A stretch of DNA of 64,000 bases from Aquibacillus saliphilus (GCF_020404745.1 NZ_JAIZAP010000002.1:62001-126000); one strand, 5' to 3'. Counted from the first letter of the stretch, positions 44,846 through 53,211 are shown. Program-made: numbers and translations. Notes: generated from the sequence alone by a model not told the origin.

Positions 44846-46165
44846 TTATTTTAAGTTATCCCAAGTAGATTGAAACTTTTCAAGTAACTGGTCATAATCA
44901 ATTTGTCCTGCTACGTACTCTTGAATAAAGGCAGCAAATTCTTGGTTCGCACCGTCTGGCCATCTAAACCATGTCCAAGGTATGGTTTTATCCTCAACGG
45001 AGTACTCGAGAATTGATTCACCCAATGCCCCTAAACCTGAAGGCTCGATGTTATCAAATGCTGGAATGAATGCAAACTCTTCTGTCATGTAACGTTTACC
45101 AGTTTCAGAGGATACCATCCAGTCAAGAAGTAACTTTGCTTCCTCAAGATTCTCAGAGTTTTTATGAAGAGCCCAGTTATTTGGGACACCTACTGGTAAA
45201 CGGTCTGCATTGGCGTCATCATTTAATGGAATTGGTAAGAACGCCATATCAATGTCTGGATTGACTTCATAGATCATATTTTCTGTCCAGTTACCTTGTT
45301 GAAGCATCGCTGTTTGACCAGACGCAAATTGAGTTACTTGTGTATTGTAGTCTGTTGTTAATGGATTATCATTTCCAAATTCGATTTCCATGTCAATGAC
45401 CTTTTTGAATTCTTCAAATTTTGGATTACTAATAAAGGACTCTGATCCCTCAGATAAACCTTCAATAAATGCGACAGCGTCATCCTGTTGAGCATAAGGA
45501 ATATTTAATAAATGTTGTCCGATAACCCACCATTCTGCATATCCAGCCGAGAATGCTGTAATTCCAGCTTCTTCAAGTTTCTTAGCAGCAGCAAGGAGGT
45601 CTGTAAATGTTACTGGTGGTTCTGTGATTCCGGCTTCTGCGAATAATTCCTTGTTATAAATAAAACCGTAACCTTCAAGGTTAACTGGCATTCCATAAAG
45701 TTTTCCATCTTCACCAGTCATTGGTACCTTACCAATTGGAAGTAAATTGTCAACCCATTGCTCATCCGAAAGGTCAGCTAAATGCTCTAACCATAAGTCC
45801 AATTCATTAAATCCACCGTTGTTAAAGATGTCAGGCTTTTCCCCAGAAGCAAATTTCGCTTTTAGTGCAGCTCCATAATCAGCTCCACCACCTACTGTTT
45901 CGAGATTTACTGTAATATGTGGGTACTCTGATTCAAATTCATCTAACATAGCTCGTAATTGATCAGCGATTTCCACTTTAAATTGGAAGAAATCTAGGGT
46001 TACTTCCTCCTTCTCGGCGTCGGTGCTGTCTGTATCTTCGCTGGAATCAGTCTTTTCAGTTTCAGTATCTGTATTTTCAGTTGTACTATCTACATCGTCA
46101 GCTGAACATCCTACAAAAATACCTAAAACCAACAACATTGCAATAATCATGAATATTTTTTTCAT
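44846..46165 (-). CDS. Sugar ABC transporter binding lipoprotein
   Basis: An extracellular solute-binding protein of 439 residues (family 1). Signal peptide with lipobox GIFVGC (lipidated Cys about residue 20), then a linker very rich in Asp, Glu and Thr, then the two-lobed binding domain. Conserved stretches: GKLYGMPVNLEGYGFIYNKELFAEAGI and FASGQTAMLQQGNWTENMI. Third gene of the operon, behind both permeases (93 bases from the second). The substrate is likely an oligosaccharide, as for other CUT1 systems; which one is not visible because no glycoside hydrolase is near. Confidence 0.93.
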   Translation of the reverse strand: MKKIFMIIAMLLVLGIFVGCSADDVDSTTENTDTETEKTDSSEDTDSTDAEKEEVTLDFFQFKVEIADQLRAMLDEFESEYPHITVNLETVGGGADYGAALKAKFASGEKPDIFNNGGFNELDLWLEHLADLSDEQWVDNLLPIGKVPMTGEDGKLYGMPVNLEGYGFIYNKELFAEAGITEPPVTFTDLLAAAKKLEEAGITAFSAGYAEWWVIGQHLLNIPYAQQDDAVAFIEGLSEGSESFISNPKFEEFKKVIDMEIEFGNDNPLTTDYNTQVTQFASGQTAMLQQGNWTENMIYEVNPDIDMAFLPIPLNDDANADRLPVGVPNNWALHKNSENLEEAKLLLDWMVSSETGKRYMTEEFAFIPAFDNIEPSGLGALGESILEYSVEDKTIPWTWFRWPDGANQEFAAFIQEYVAGQIDYDQLLEKFQSTWDNLK

Positions 46166-46252
46166 ACATAATGACCTCCCTATTCCTATATTGTTATCTT
46201 ACTCTATTTCATTTTTGCAGCATAAGGCTACAAAAGATTGAAACCAATAAAG

Positions 46253-47080
46253 TTACTTAATAGAACCTGAAGCAATACCCTTAATAATATGTTTTTGCAG
46301 AAATAAGAAAAAGATAATAATTGGGGTTATACCCATTACTAATGCTGCTAGGCCCATATCCCACTGTTTTGTGTACTGAGCAAAAAATGAACTTGTGGCT
46401 AATGGAATCGTTCTTAAAGATGCATCTTGTAAGACAAGTAAAGGTAACAAGTAATCATTCCAGATCCATAACGTATTTAAAATAATAACTGTTACAGTTA
46501 TTGGTTTTAGTAATGGGAAAACAATTTTCCAAAAAACACGAAACTGAGAACATCCATCTATTTTTGCCGCTTCCTCGATTTCAATAGGTACTGATTTCAC
46601 GAAACCGTGATACAAAAATAAAGAGAGCGGTACTCCAAAGCCAAAGTACATGACGATAATTCCTGGAATACTATTCATAATTCCAAGTAGTCCTCCGAGT
46701 TTAACAAGGGGAATCATCACTGTTTGAAAGGGTATAACCATAGCTGATACAAAAAAGACAAATAGTATTTTGCTGAAATTTCCTGGCGAACGAACCATTT
46801 TCCAAGCAGCCATGGAACTAATAATTACAATGCCAATATTGCTGAAAACAGTAATAACAATTGAATTAACAAATACCCTAGGGAAATTAAGTATATCCCA
46901 TACCTCTCGGTAGTTAGAGAACAGTAGTTTACTAGGTAAAGCGGCAGCATCCACTAGAATTTCAGGAAAGCTTTTTAATGAGTTAACAATGACAAAGTAA
47001 AACGGTACTAGGAAGACTAACGCCAGTAAAATAGCAAAGATTTCAAGGGCGAATGTCTTTTTAGTATATTTTCCTCTCAT
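46253..47080 (-). CDS. Sugar ABC transporter permease (MalG type)
   Basis: Permease of 275 residues with six membrane helices and the EAA loop IEEAAKIDGCSQFRVFWKIVFPLLKP, which docks the ATPase. Resembles MalG/AraQ/LacG. Its ATG overlaps the stop codon of the first permease gene by one base. The N terminus (KKTFALEIFAILLALVFLVPFYFVIVNSLKS) is typical of the second permease in CUT1 systems. Confidence 0.93.
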   Translation of the reverse strand: MRGKYTKKTFALEIFAILLALVFLVPFYFVIVNSLKSFPEILVDAAALPSKLLFSNYREVWDILNFPRVFVNSIVITVFSNIGIVIISSMAAWKMVRSPGNFSKILFVFFVSAMVIPFQTVMIPLVKLGGLLGIMNSIPGIIVMYFGFGVPLSLFLYHGFVKSVPIEIEEAAKIDGCSQFRVFWKIVFPLLKPITVTVIILNTLWIWNDYLLPLLVLQDASLRTIPLATSSFFAQYTKQWDMGLAALVMGITPIIIFFLFLQKHIIKGIASGSIK

Positions 47081-48030
47081 TATGCTTCTACCTCCTTTTT
47101 CTTCGTTAACATAACTTGAACAGTTGTAAAGACTGCTACAATAACAAAGAATATAATAGCTTTTGTGGATCCAACGCCATAGTTATTAAGAGTAAAGGCT
47201 TCCTGATAGATATTGATGGCAACAGATTGAGTCGAGTTGAATGGACCACCGCCAGTTAGAGATAAGTTTAAATCAAATATTTTAAATGCCATTGAAATTG
47301 TTAAGAAAAAACATATCGTAAAGGCAGGTAATATTAAGGGGACAATGATTTTAGTTAACATTTGGTATAAGTTCGCACCATCAATTTTTGCGGCTTCAAT
47401 TAGAGAAGTGTCGATTCCTTGTAAGGCAGCAATATAAATCACCATCATATATCCACTGATTTGCCATGCAAATACGATAACAATTCCCCAAAATGCAGTT
47501 GTTGCATCTCCAAGCCAAGGTAATTGGAAGAAACCAATGTTTGTAATTTCTCCAACTGCTGCAAACCCCCGGACAAAAATGAATTGCCAGATAAAACCTA
47601 ATAGTAGACCTCCAATAACGTTAGGGAGAAAAAATACAGTTCTTAGTACATTTTTTGTTTTCAGAGCTGCATCCAAGATTAAAGCGAAGGAGAAGCCAAT
47701 TATGTTGCTAATGACAACTGCAGCAAACATAAATTTCGTTGTAAAAATAAAGGAATCATAATAGCGTTCATCATTAGTAAATATCTGTTTGTAATTATCA
47801 AAACCTACCCATTCAACAGCAGAACTAACTCCATTCCAAGAAGTAAAGGAATAGTAAACCCCCATGAAGAAAGGAATAATTTGAATGATAATGAAAAATA
47901 ATAGTGCTGGTCCAACAAAAGCAGCATAAGACAGGATTTTCCTCATCCTTTTTTGGGTCTTCGTTATTGATTTCATTTTTGTCTTTATAACCGTTTCAGA
48001 ATTAGTGCTCTTGTCAAAAGTTGTTTTCAT
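47080..48030 (-). CDS. Sugar ABC transporter permease (MalF type)
   Basis: First gene of the operon: 316 residues, an extended basic cytoplasmic N terminus, six membrane helices, and the EAA loop LIEAAKIDGANLYQMLTKIIVPLILP. Pairs with the MalG-type permease. No ATPase gene is in the operon; a shared MsmX-type ATPase elsewhere is the normal solution in Bacillus. A perfect cre site lies 20 bases before the start codon. Confidence 0.93.
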   Translation of the reverse strand: MKTTFDKSTNSETVIKTKMKSITKTQKRMRKILSYAAFVGPALLFFIIIQIIPFFMGVYYSFTSWNGVSSAVEWVGFDNYKQIFTNDERYYDSFIFTTKFMFAAVVISNIIGFSFALILDAALKTKNVLRTVFFLPNVIGGLLLGFIWQFIFVRGFAAVGEITNIGFFQLPWLGDATTAFWGIVIVFAWQISGYMMVIYIAALQGIDTSLIEAAKIDGANLYQMLTKIIVPLILPAFTICFFLTISMAFKIFDLNLSLTGGGPFNSTQSVAINIYQEAFTLNNYGVGSTKAIIFFVIVAVFTTVQVMLTKKKEVEA

Positions 48031-48049
48031 TATCTTTACACCACCTTTT

Positions 48050-48063
48050 TGTAATCGCTTTCA
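48050..48063 (-). promoter_or_regulatory. cre site (CcpA) of the sugar operon
   Basis: TGTAATCGCTTTCA matches the cre consensus TGWAANCGNTNWCA at every position. It lies between a TATAAT box (minus strand, about 48079-48074) and the start codon, where bound CcpA blocks transcription when glucose is present. The -35 region is poor, as expected if YesN-type activation is needed. Confidence 0.85.
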
Positions 48064-48235
48064 TTATTTTATTATAAAGATTTAAACAGCTAATGAATAG
48101 CAACTAGATTGACTAAAAAGGTACACTATTTTGACATTGAAAAAGAAGAGGGAGACTAAAGATTTAGTTATTCTTCTTTAATTTCCTTGTTTTAGTATAT
48201 ATTTTTACAAATCTGTATAGAGTCAATAGATAAGA

Positions 48236-48259
48236 ATTCAAGGTGGGGAAACCTTGAAT
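48236..48259. other. Hairpin in the intergenic stretch
   Basis: Arms ATTCAAGGT and ACCTTGAAT with a 6-base loop, no T-run. The remainder of 48080-48340 shows no further structure or gene. Confidence 0.4.
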
Positions 48260-48369
48260 AAACAATGCTCTATTTTAATACCGAGCTACAATCTTCCTAA
48301 TTCTCCATTTAACAGACACCAAATCATCCCTTCTCATCGATTATAGACATGAAAAGGAGGTGAGGTAAG

Positions 48370-48591
48370 ATGGCAGTAGCACAGTTAATAGATTCTCGTC
48401 TACAATTAGGATTTGAAGATGGCGTTACAAATACAGGTAGAGTGATTGTTAAGCACAAAAGCTTTAACAATATAAAAACTTCAGCAACTCCAGATCAACT
48501 ACTAGCAATTACCGTTGCATTAGTAGCATTACAACAAAAGACACTTTACTCAATTAAACGGAACGATACCGAACTAGTTACAGAAGAATAA
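48370..48591 (+). CDS. DUF1659 small protein
   Basis: A protein of 73 residues (MAVAQLIDSRLQLGFEDGVTNTGRVIVKHKSFNNIK...) of the DUF1659 family. No signal peptide or membrane helix. AAAGGAGGTGAGG is an excellent RBS. First of three small genes; DUF1659, DUF2922 and YvrJ proteins are regularly encoded together in Bacillales, and none has a known function. Confidence 0.85.
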   Translation: MAVAQLIDSRLQLGFEDGVTNTGRVIVKHKSFNNIKTSATPDQLLAITVALVALQQKTLYSIKRNDTELVTEE

Positions 48592-48626
48592 TTCAGTTTA
48601 AATTATAAAGAAAGGAGGGAAATGTT

Positions 48627-48839
48627 GTGAAAACATTAGAACTTAAATTCATAAATGAAACAGACAAATTAGTGACAATCACATTAGATAGTCCGATTGA
48701 ACCTGCTGATCCAGTAGCAGTCGAACAAGCGATGGATGAAATCATTGCTCAAAATGCTTTCTACTCATCTGGTGGTGATTTAGTTAGCAAAAAGAGTGCC
48801 CGAATCGTTGAACGTAATGTTTTTGATATCGAGGTGTAA
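48627..48839 (+). CDS. DUF2922 small protein
   Basis: A protein of 70 residues (ELKFINETDKLVTITLDSPIEPADPVAVEQAMDEIIAQNAF...) of the DUF2922 family, GTG start behind AAAGGAGGG. It is 35 bases behind the DUF1659 gene. It ends 5 bases before a G-C-rich hairpin with a TTTT tail, so only part of the transcripts may reach the YvrJ gene. No known function. Confidence 0.85.
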   Translation: MKTLELKFINETDKLVTITLDSPIEPADPVAVEQAMDEIIAQNAFYSSGGDLVSKKSARIVERNVFDIEV

Positions 48840-48844
48840 TTTGA

Positions 48845-48868
48845 GGGAGCGCATAGTCGCTCCCTTTT
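48845..48868 (+). terminator. Terminator or attenuator inside the small-gene cluster
   Basis: Stem GGGAGCG / CGCTCCC with 6-base loop and TTTT behind, between the DUF2922 and YvrJ genes. Confidence 0.65.
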
Positions 48869-48898
48869 CCAAATCATAAAAAGAAAGGAGGACATAAG

Positions 48899-49036
48899 TT
48901 GGAGGAAACATGGGTGGCATTAATCACTGACGTCGGATTCCCTGTTGCGGTAACCTTTTATTTGTTACACCGAGTGGAAGGAAAACTAAACACGTTGATA
49001 GAGTCCATTCTTTCCTTGCCAGAAAAGCTGAAATAA
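48899..49036 (+). CDS. YvrJ family small protein
   Basis: A short gene of 45 codons (TTG start, ending SLPEKLK) with AGGAGG 7 bases upstream. It holds one amphipathic/membrane helix (VALITDVGFPVAVTFYLLHRVEGKL), the pattern of the YvrJ family. The three-gene arrangement DUF1659-DUF2922-YvrJ makes the call stronger than the length alone would. The YvrJ helix resembles holin-like and phage BhlA-type peptides, but a function is not established. Confidence 0.8.
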   Translation: MEETWVALITDVGFPVAVTFYLLHRVEGKLNTLIESILSLPEKLK

Positions 49037-49050
49037 TTTTAATTGGTTGT

Positions 49051-49105
49051 AATAATAAGATCAGGCTAACCCCTTACAAAGGGATTAGCCTGATCTTATT
49101 ATTTT
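49051..49105. terminator. Bidirectional terminator
   Basis: Perfect 19-bp outer stem (arm AATAATAAGATCAGGCTAA at 49051-49069 with 49085-49103) and an inner CCCTT/AAGGG, between convergent genes. Confidence 0.88.
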
Positions 49106-49146
49106 CTGGAAGGAATGCTTAAACTAGTAGCTTGGTAATATTAGTC

Positions 49147-50163
49147 TTAACAACTACCACCTATTCCTGGTAAGGCCTTAATTTCTATTCCATGTGGTGC
49201 ATCTCCAACTTTTATTCTCTCAACTAATTCTTCTGTTTCCATATCAATAACTGCTACTTCATTGGTACCACTTAATGTTACGTAGGCCTTTGTTTCTTTA
49301 CGGTTAAAAGATAGGTGCTTAGCACCAGCCAAGTCTGGGATGGTCTTTATTACTTCACTAGTCTGTAAATCAACAATTTCCACTTGATTAGTTTCAAGCT
49401 CAGAGACAACGGCTATGCTCTCATCTTCAGAAATTACAACATCAGTCGCATTCCCGTTAAGCTTAATAATTGAAAGCTGCTCATAGGACAATGCATCATA
49501 TACTTCCACTTGGTTAGACTGACTTGCTGCGACATAAAGTTTGGTACCATCAGTATTTGACCTGAGAACACGTGGTGTTTGACCAGTTTCTATCGTATCA
49601 ATAACTGATTGACTTTCGGTATCGATGACATAAACTCTATCATTTTCATGGTCAGTGATATAAAGTTTATCTCCGGATAGCAAGGGATAATTTGATCTTG
49701 CATTTTCACCAAGGTCAATCCTATTAACAACTTCTTGTTTTTCAGTGTCAATCACATCGATAAACTGATCTCCAACTGTTGCTACATAAAGGGTTTTATT
49801 ATCGTTACTTAATACTAAACCATGTGGTAGAGGTCCAACTTCAATTTCAGATTCTTGTTCTAACGTTTGGCTATTAATAACACCAATGGTTCCGCTGTTC
49901 TGATTTGCTACATAAGCGGTTCTCATCGTGCTATCAAATACTAGATTTGTTGGTTTCTCACCTGTGTCAATTGTCCCTACTGGTTGGCTTTGTTGAATAT
50001 CAATAATACTTATTTTATCTTCATTCTCACTTGGAACATAAAATTGCACTTTAGTTAATTGGCCAGCATCTTCCCTCATTTGAGCTTCTTCCTTTGAAAT
50101 CATTGCACATCCTGATAGTAATAGGATAATCATGATGATGATCACGGTGTAAAGTTTATTCAT
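49147..50163 (-). CDS. YncE-like beta-propeller lipoprotein
   Basis: A protein of 338 residues: signal peptide with lipobox LLLSGC (Cys about residue 19), then seven or eight repeats of about 40 residues of the YVTN type (for example TAYVANQNSGTIGVINSQTLEQ, TLYVATVGDQFIDVIDTEKQE, KLYITDHENDRVYVIDTESQS), which form a beta-propeller outside the cell. It ends in GIGGSC, with a second Cys as the last residue. It is divergent from the sulfur operon. YVTN proteins often accompany nitrite, copper or thiosulfate metabolism; a direct role here is inference. Confidence 0.88.
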   Translation of the reverse strand: MNKLYTVIIIMIILLLSGCAMISKEEAQMREDAGQLTKVQFYVPSENEDKISIIDIQQSQPVGTIDTGEKPTNLVFDSTMRTAYVANQNSGTIGVINSQTLEQESEIEVGPLPHGLVLSNDNKTLYVATVGDQFIDVIDTEKQEVVNRIDLGENARSNYPLLSGDKLYITDHENDRVYVIDTESQSVIDTIETGQTPRVLRSNTDGTKLYVAASQSNQVEVYDALSYEQLSIIKLNGNATDVVISEDESIAVVSELETNQVEIVDLQTSEVIKTIPDLAGAKHLSFNRKETKAYVTLSGTNEVAVIDMETEELVERIKVGDAPHGIEIKALPGIGGSC

Positions 50164-50215
50164 AAATTATGACCTCCGGATGTTCTTTTAAACCCTTGTA
50201 ATCTTATCGGATTAA

Positions 50216-50246
50216 ATGTATTATTATTATACATCAAAACTATAAT
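50216..50246 (+). promoter_or_regulatory. Candidate promoter and operator of the sulfur operon
   Basis: Inverted repeat ATGTAT-N7-ATACAT (50216-50234) before a TATAAT box (50241-50246), 23 bases from the start codon. A -35 box would fall inside the repeat. Confidence 0.4.
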
Positions 50247-50268
50247 ACATCTCGAGGAGGAAGTAAAG

Positions 50269-51204
50269 TTGAAAAAAAGTGGTTTATTTTTAATAGCTAT
50301 TATCCTAACACTATTTTTAGCGGGCTGTGGTCAGGACCAAACTGAAACGGCTGAAGATACGACAGGAGAAAACGAAGCATCAGCAGATAGTTATCCAAAT
50401 GCTGATTTATTAGTTGATACAGAGTGGGTAGCCAATCATTTGGATGACGAGAATGTCCAGTTCATTGATTTACGTCGTGAAGGCTATGAAGGTGGTCATA
50501 TTCCTGGGGCAATACAGTTTTCTTCCTCTGAAATTGTTGACCCTGACAGCGCATTTGACGGGGTATTATTACCTGCTGATCCGTTTGCAACTAAGATGCA
50601 GGAAATTGGAATTAATCAGGATGAAACGGTTGTCTTATATGATGACGGTTCAAGTTTAACTGCGGCCCGTTTATTTTATGCACTAGAATATTATGGTCAT
50701 CAAAATTTAAAAATAATCAATGGTGGTTTTACAGCCTGGCTAAATTCAGGGAAAGATGTATCCACAGAAGTACCTGAAACGGTCGAAGGTGATTTTGTTG
50801 CTACTATTAATGAGGATTTAGTCTGTGATTTAGAAACCTTACAAGCTTCAACAGATAATGAGAATACAATTATTTTAGATACTAGATCAGAAGATGAATA
50901 TTCTGGAGAAGATGTGCGTGCAGAACGTGGCGGTCATATTCCAAATGCTGTCCACATTGAGTGGAGCGAAGCTATTACAGAAGTAGATGGTGTACCATCA
51001 TTTAAATCACTCGAAGATTTAACAGCATTATATGAAGATAAAGGTGTAACGAAAGATATGACGATTATTCCTTATTGTCAAACAAACGTACGTGGTGCAC
51101 ATACGTATTTCACACTTAGATTATTAGGCTATGATTCTATTAAACCGTATGAAGGTTCATGGGCTGAGTATGGAAACACACCAACGACAAATATAGAAAA
51201 CTAG
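50269..51204 (+). CDS. Two-domain rhodanese lipoprotein
   Basis: A thiosulfate:acceptor sulfurtransferase of 311 residues. Lipobox LFLAGC (Cys 20) anchors it outside the cell, then a Thr/Glu-rich linker and two rhodanese domains (about 47-160 and 180-305). The second domain has the active-site loop IPYCQTNVRGAHT with the catalytic Cys; in the first the same place reads LYDDGSSL, so that domain is inactive, as is normal. TTG start behind GAGGAGG. It opens an operon with a cytoplasmic rhodanese, a TusA-like protein and a YeeE-like transporter, and probably processes thiosulfate on the outside. Confidence 0.92.
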   Translation: MKKSGLFLIAIILTLFLAGCGQDQTETAEDTTGENEASADSYPNADLLVDTEWVANHLDDENVQFIDLRREGYEGGHIPGAIQFSSSEIVDPDSAFDGVLLPADPFATKMQEIGINQDETVVLYDDGSSLTAARLFYALEYYGHQNLKIINGGFTAWLNSGKDVSTEVPETVEGDFVATINEDLVCDLETLQASTDNENTIILDTRSEDEYSGEDVRAERGGHIPNAVHIEWSEAITEVDGVPSFKSLEDLTALYEDKGVTKDMTIIPYCQTNVRGAHTYFTLRLLGYDSIKPYEGSWAEYGNTPTTNIEN

Positions 51205-51213
51205 GTGATTATT

Positions 51214-51573
51214 ATGGCATTTGAAATTGAAGGCATTACTCAAATTGATGTTAAAGAGCTAAAAGAAACGTTGAAAGACAATGAAACAATTGTAATTGAT
51301 ATCAGGGAACATGAGGAGTATGTGGCAGCTCACATTCCAGGATTACCACTCATTCCAATGAGTGAAATTATTGACGTAATTGATGAATTTGAGAAAGACC
51401 GCGCATATGTACTTGTTTGTCGTAGTGGCAGACGGAGTCAGGAAACATCGAAATTTTTCAAGATGAACGAAATTGACAATGTGAAAAACTTCAGTGGCGG
51501 CATGCTTGAATGGGATGAGGTTATTGAAGTCGGCGAAGAAAATATTGTGAAGGATGTAAAAGATATTTATTAG
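51214..51573 (+). CDS. Single-domain rhodanese
   Basis: A cytoplasmic sulfurtransferase of 119 residues with one rhodanese domain: IDVKELKETLKDNETIVIDIREHEEYVAAHIPG and active loop VLVCRSGRRSQET with the catalytic Cys. It should receive or hand on sulfane sulfur brought in by the transporter. The ATG at 51214 is used; TAGGTGA upstream overlaps the stop of the preceding gene. A palindromic element separates it from the next gene. Confidence 0.9.
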   Translation: MAFEIEGITQIDVKELKETLKDNETIVIDIREHEEYVAAHIPGLPLIPMSEIIDVIDEFEKDRAYVLVCRSGRRSQETSKFFKMNEIDNVKNFSGGMLEWDEVIEVGEENIVKDVKDIY

Positions 51574-51575
51574 AA

Positions 51576-51640
51576 TCAATTTCATAATTACCATATGTAG
51601 CAATTGTCATCCGCATATAGTTTGAGGATTATGAAATTGA
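51576..51640. repeat. Dispersed palindromic element, copy A
   Basis: Perfect 13-base terminal arms TCAATTTCATAAT (51576-51588) and ATTATGAAATTGA (51628-51640), 65 bases in all, three bases behind a stop codon inside the sulfur operon. The centre contains TGTCATCC and ATATAGTTTG, shared with copy C. Confidence 0.75.
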
Positions 51641-51662
51641 CTAATTAAGGAGGATTTTTAAA

Positions 51663-51923
51663 ATGACTTTAAGTAATGAGGAATTAGCAATACTAAAACC
51701 AGATCATATCGTGGACGGAATCGGAGAAGTTTGTCCACACACGTTAAATATTGCGTTAAAAGCTTTAAAAAAGGCAAAAACAGGTGAAATCGTTATGGAA
51801 GAAACAGATCATTCAATCGCAACAAAGACAATACCAGCAGCTGTGAAGATGAATAAAATTGCCGAAGTATTAGGTGTCTTATCACAAAGTGGCGAGTATA
51901 AAATCTTCTTGAAAAAGTTGTAA
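51663..51923 (+). CDS. TusA-family sulfur carrier (TsuB/YeeD-like)
   Basis: A protein of 86 residues of the TusA/SirA fold with the Cys-Pro motif in VDGIGEVCPHTLNIALKALKKAKTGE (C24-P25), the Cys that carries a persulfide. An N-terminal extension of about 15 residues precedes the domain. It is 20 bases before the YeeE-like transporter. In E. coli the pair YeeE (TsuA) and YeeD (TsuB) takes up thiosulfate together; this gene is in the same position. AAGGAGG is well placed. Confidence 0.9.
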   Translation: MTLSNEELAILKPDHIVDGIGEVCPHTLNIALKALKKAKTGEIVMEETDHSIATKTIPAAVKMNKIAEVLGVLSQSGEYKIFLKKL

Positions 51924-51943
51924 AGACGAAGGGTTAGATTAAC

Positions 51944-53062
51944 ATGGGTTTTATATTAGATATGTTTATACTTGCTGGAATTTTTGGCTTTCTCTACGGC
52001 TTTCTTTTACAAAAAGCTGATTTTTGCTTCACAGCATCCATTCGTGATTGGATTAGTGTTCGTGATAGTCGAATTGGTAAAGGGGTTCTTGTGTTAATCG
52101 CGACAGCAATGATTGGCTGGGGACTTGTGCTAACCCTTGGACTCCAGACAGTAGGTGAAGTTTGGACAGTTCCAATCGGTTTTTCCAATCTGATTGGCGG
52201 AGTTATATTTGGAATTGGTATGACAATCGCAGGAAGTTGTGCATCTGGTGCCCTTTATCGTGCTGGTATGGGGTATATCCAGTTTTGGATTGTTATTGCT
52301 TCGATGATGGTCGGAAATATACTGTTTGCACTTGTTTATGATCCTTGGGTGGAAGGTTATTTTTTTGAACCTCTGCTACTTACAGAACAAGGTTTTAGCC
52401 TGTACCAATTAAACCTGCCATTTTTATTAATTCCTATATTGGTTGTTGGATTAATGCTACTAATAGCTGTCCGTCAATTTGGTTGGAAGGAATTAGGGCA
52501 GGGAGTAAAGGAGTCCTTTAAAGATTTTAGAGGAAATCCGCTTACCAAAAGCCACTGGGATATTCGCATGGTTGCTGTATTAATAGGGATTATCGCAACA
52601 ATACAATTTGTTGTTATTTCTTCCATTAGTATTACAGGTCCTGAAACAAGAATTGCTAGTGTACTGTTATCTTTTGTTTTTGGTGATGATTTTATCTACC
52701 AAAACGCTTATTTAAACAGTATGTTTGCTGACTTCCCTTCAATTGGGCTAGGACCAGAAGAAACGCTTATTATTTTTATGATATTTGGTGCTTTTGTATC
52801 AGCACTATTAAGTAAAAGCTTTAAAATTAGAAAGCCAAAGCTTGTAAGATTGCCATATGCTATTGGTGGAGGATTGCTGATGGGGATCGCATCACGAATG
52901 GCACCTGGATGCAATATTGCCAATGTAATTCCAGGAATCGGTGGTCTATCAATTAGTAGTTTTATTGTGATTATTGGGATGGCGTTAGGTGTATTTATTG
53001 CAACCGCATATGTATTTAAAATGCCGTTACTTCTGTTTCATAAAATGGATTTAGATGGATAA
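51944..53062 (+). CDS. YeeE/YedE-family thiosulfate transporter (TsuA-like)
   Basis: An integral membrane protein of 372 residues with about ten hydrophobic segments. The conserved Cys-containing loops of the family are present: QKADFCFTASIRD near residue 27, the first-repeat GMTIAGSCASGALYRAG and the second-repeat GIASRMAPGCNIANVIPGI. In the known TsuA structure such cysteines line the thiosulfate path. Last gene of the sulfur operon. Transport of thiosulfate is the best guess; other sulfur compounds are possible, since YedE relatives are linked to selenium. Confidence 0.92.
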   Translation: MGFILDMFILAGIFGFLYGFLLQKADFCFTASIRDWISVRDSRIGKGVLVLIATAMIGWGLVLTLGLQTVGEVWTVPIGFSNLIGGVIFGIGMTIAGSCASGALYRAGMGYIQFWIVIASMMVGNILFALVYDPWVEGYFFEPLLLTEQGFSLYQLNLPFLLIPILVVGLMLLIAVRQFGWKELGQGVKESFKDFRGNPLTKSHWDIRMVAVLIGIIATIQFVVISSISITGPETRIASVLLSFVFGDDFIYQNAYLNSMFADFPSIGLGPEETLIIFMIFGAFVSALLSKSFKIRKPKLVRLPYAIGGGLLMGIASRMAPGCNIANVIPGIGGLSISSFIVIIGMALGVFIATAYVFKMPLLLFHKMDLDG

Positions 53063-53081
53063 ATCATAGTATGTTCTTAAA

Positions 53082-53120
53082 AATAACCTGAGTCCGAGAA
53101 AATCAATGGCTCAGGTTATT
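53082..53120 (+). terminator. Hairpin at the end of the sulfur operon
   Basis: Perfect 11-bp stem AATAACCTGAG / CTCAGGTTATT, 17-base loop; the T-run is weak. Confidence 0.55.
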
Positions 53121-53142
53121 CATGTGTAAAGGCAGATGTTTG

Positions 53143-53211
53143 AATCAATTTCATAATTACCTTATGCGGATGACAACTTTCAAAAATTAGTATTATTGTA
53201 TGAAATTGATT
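53143..53211. repeat. Dispersed palindromic element, copy B
   Basis: Perfect 13-base arms AATCAATTTCATA (53143-53155) and TATGAAATTGATT (53199-53211). The centre carries GCGGATGACAA, the reverse complement of a stretch in copy A, so the middle is inverted relative to A. Confidence 0.75.
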
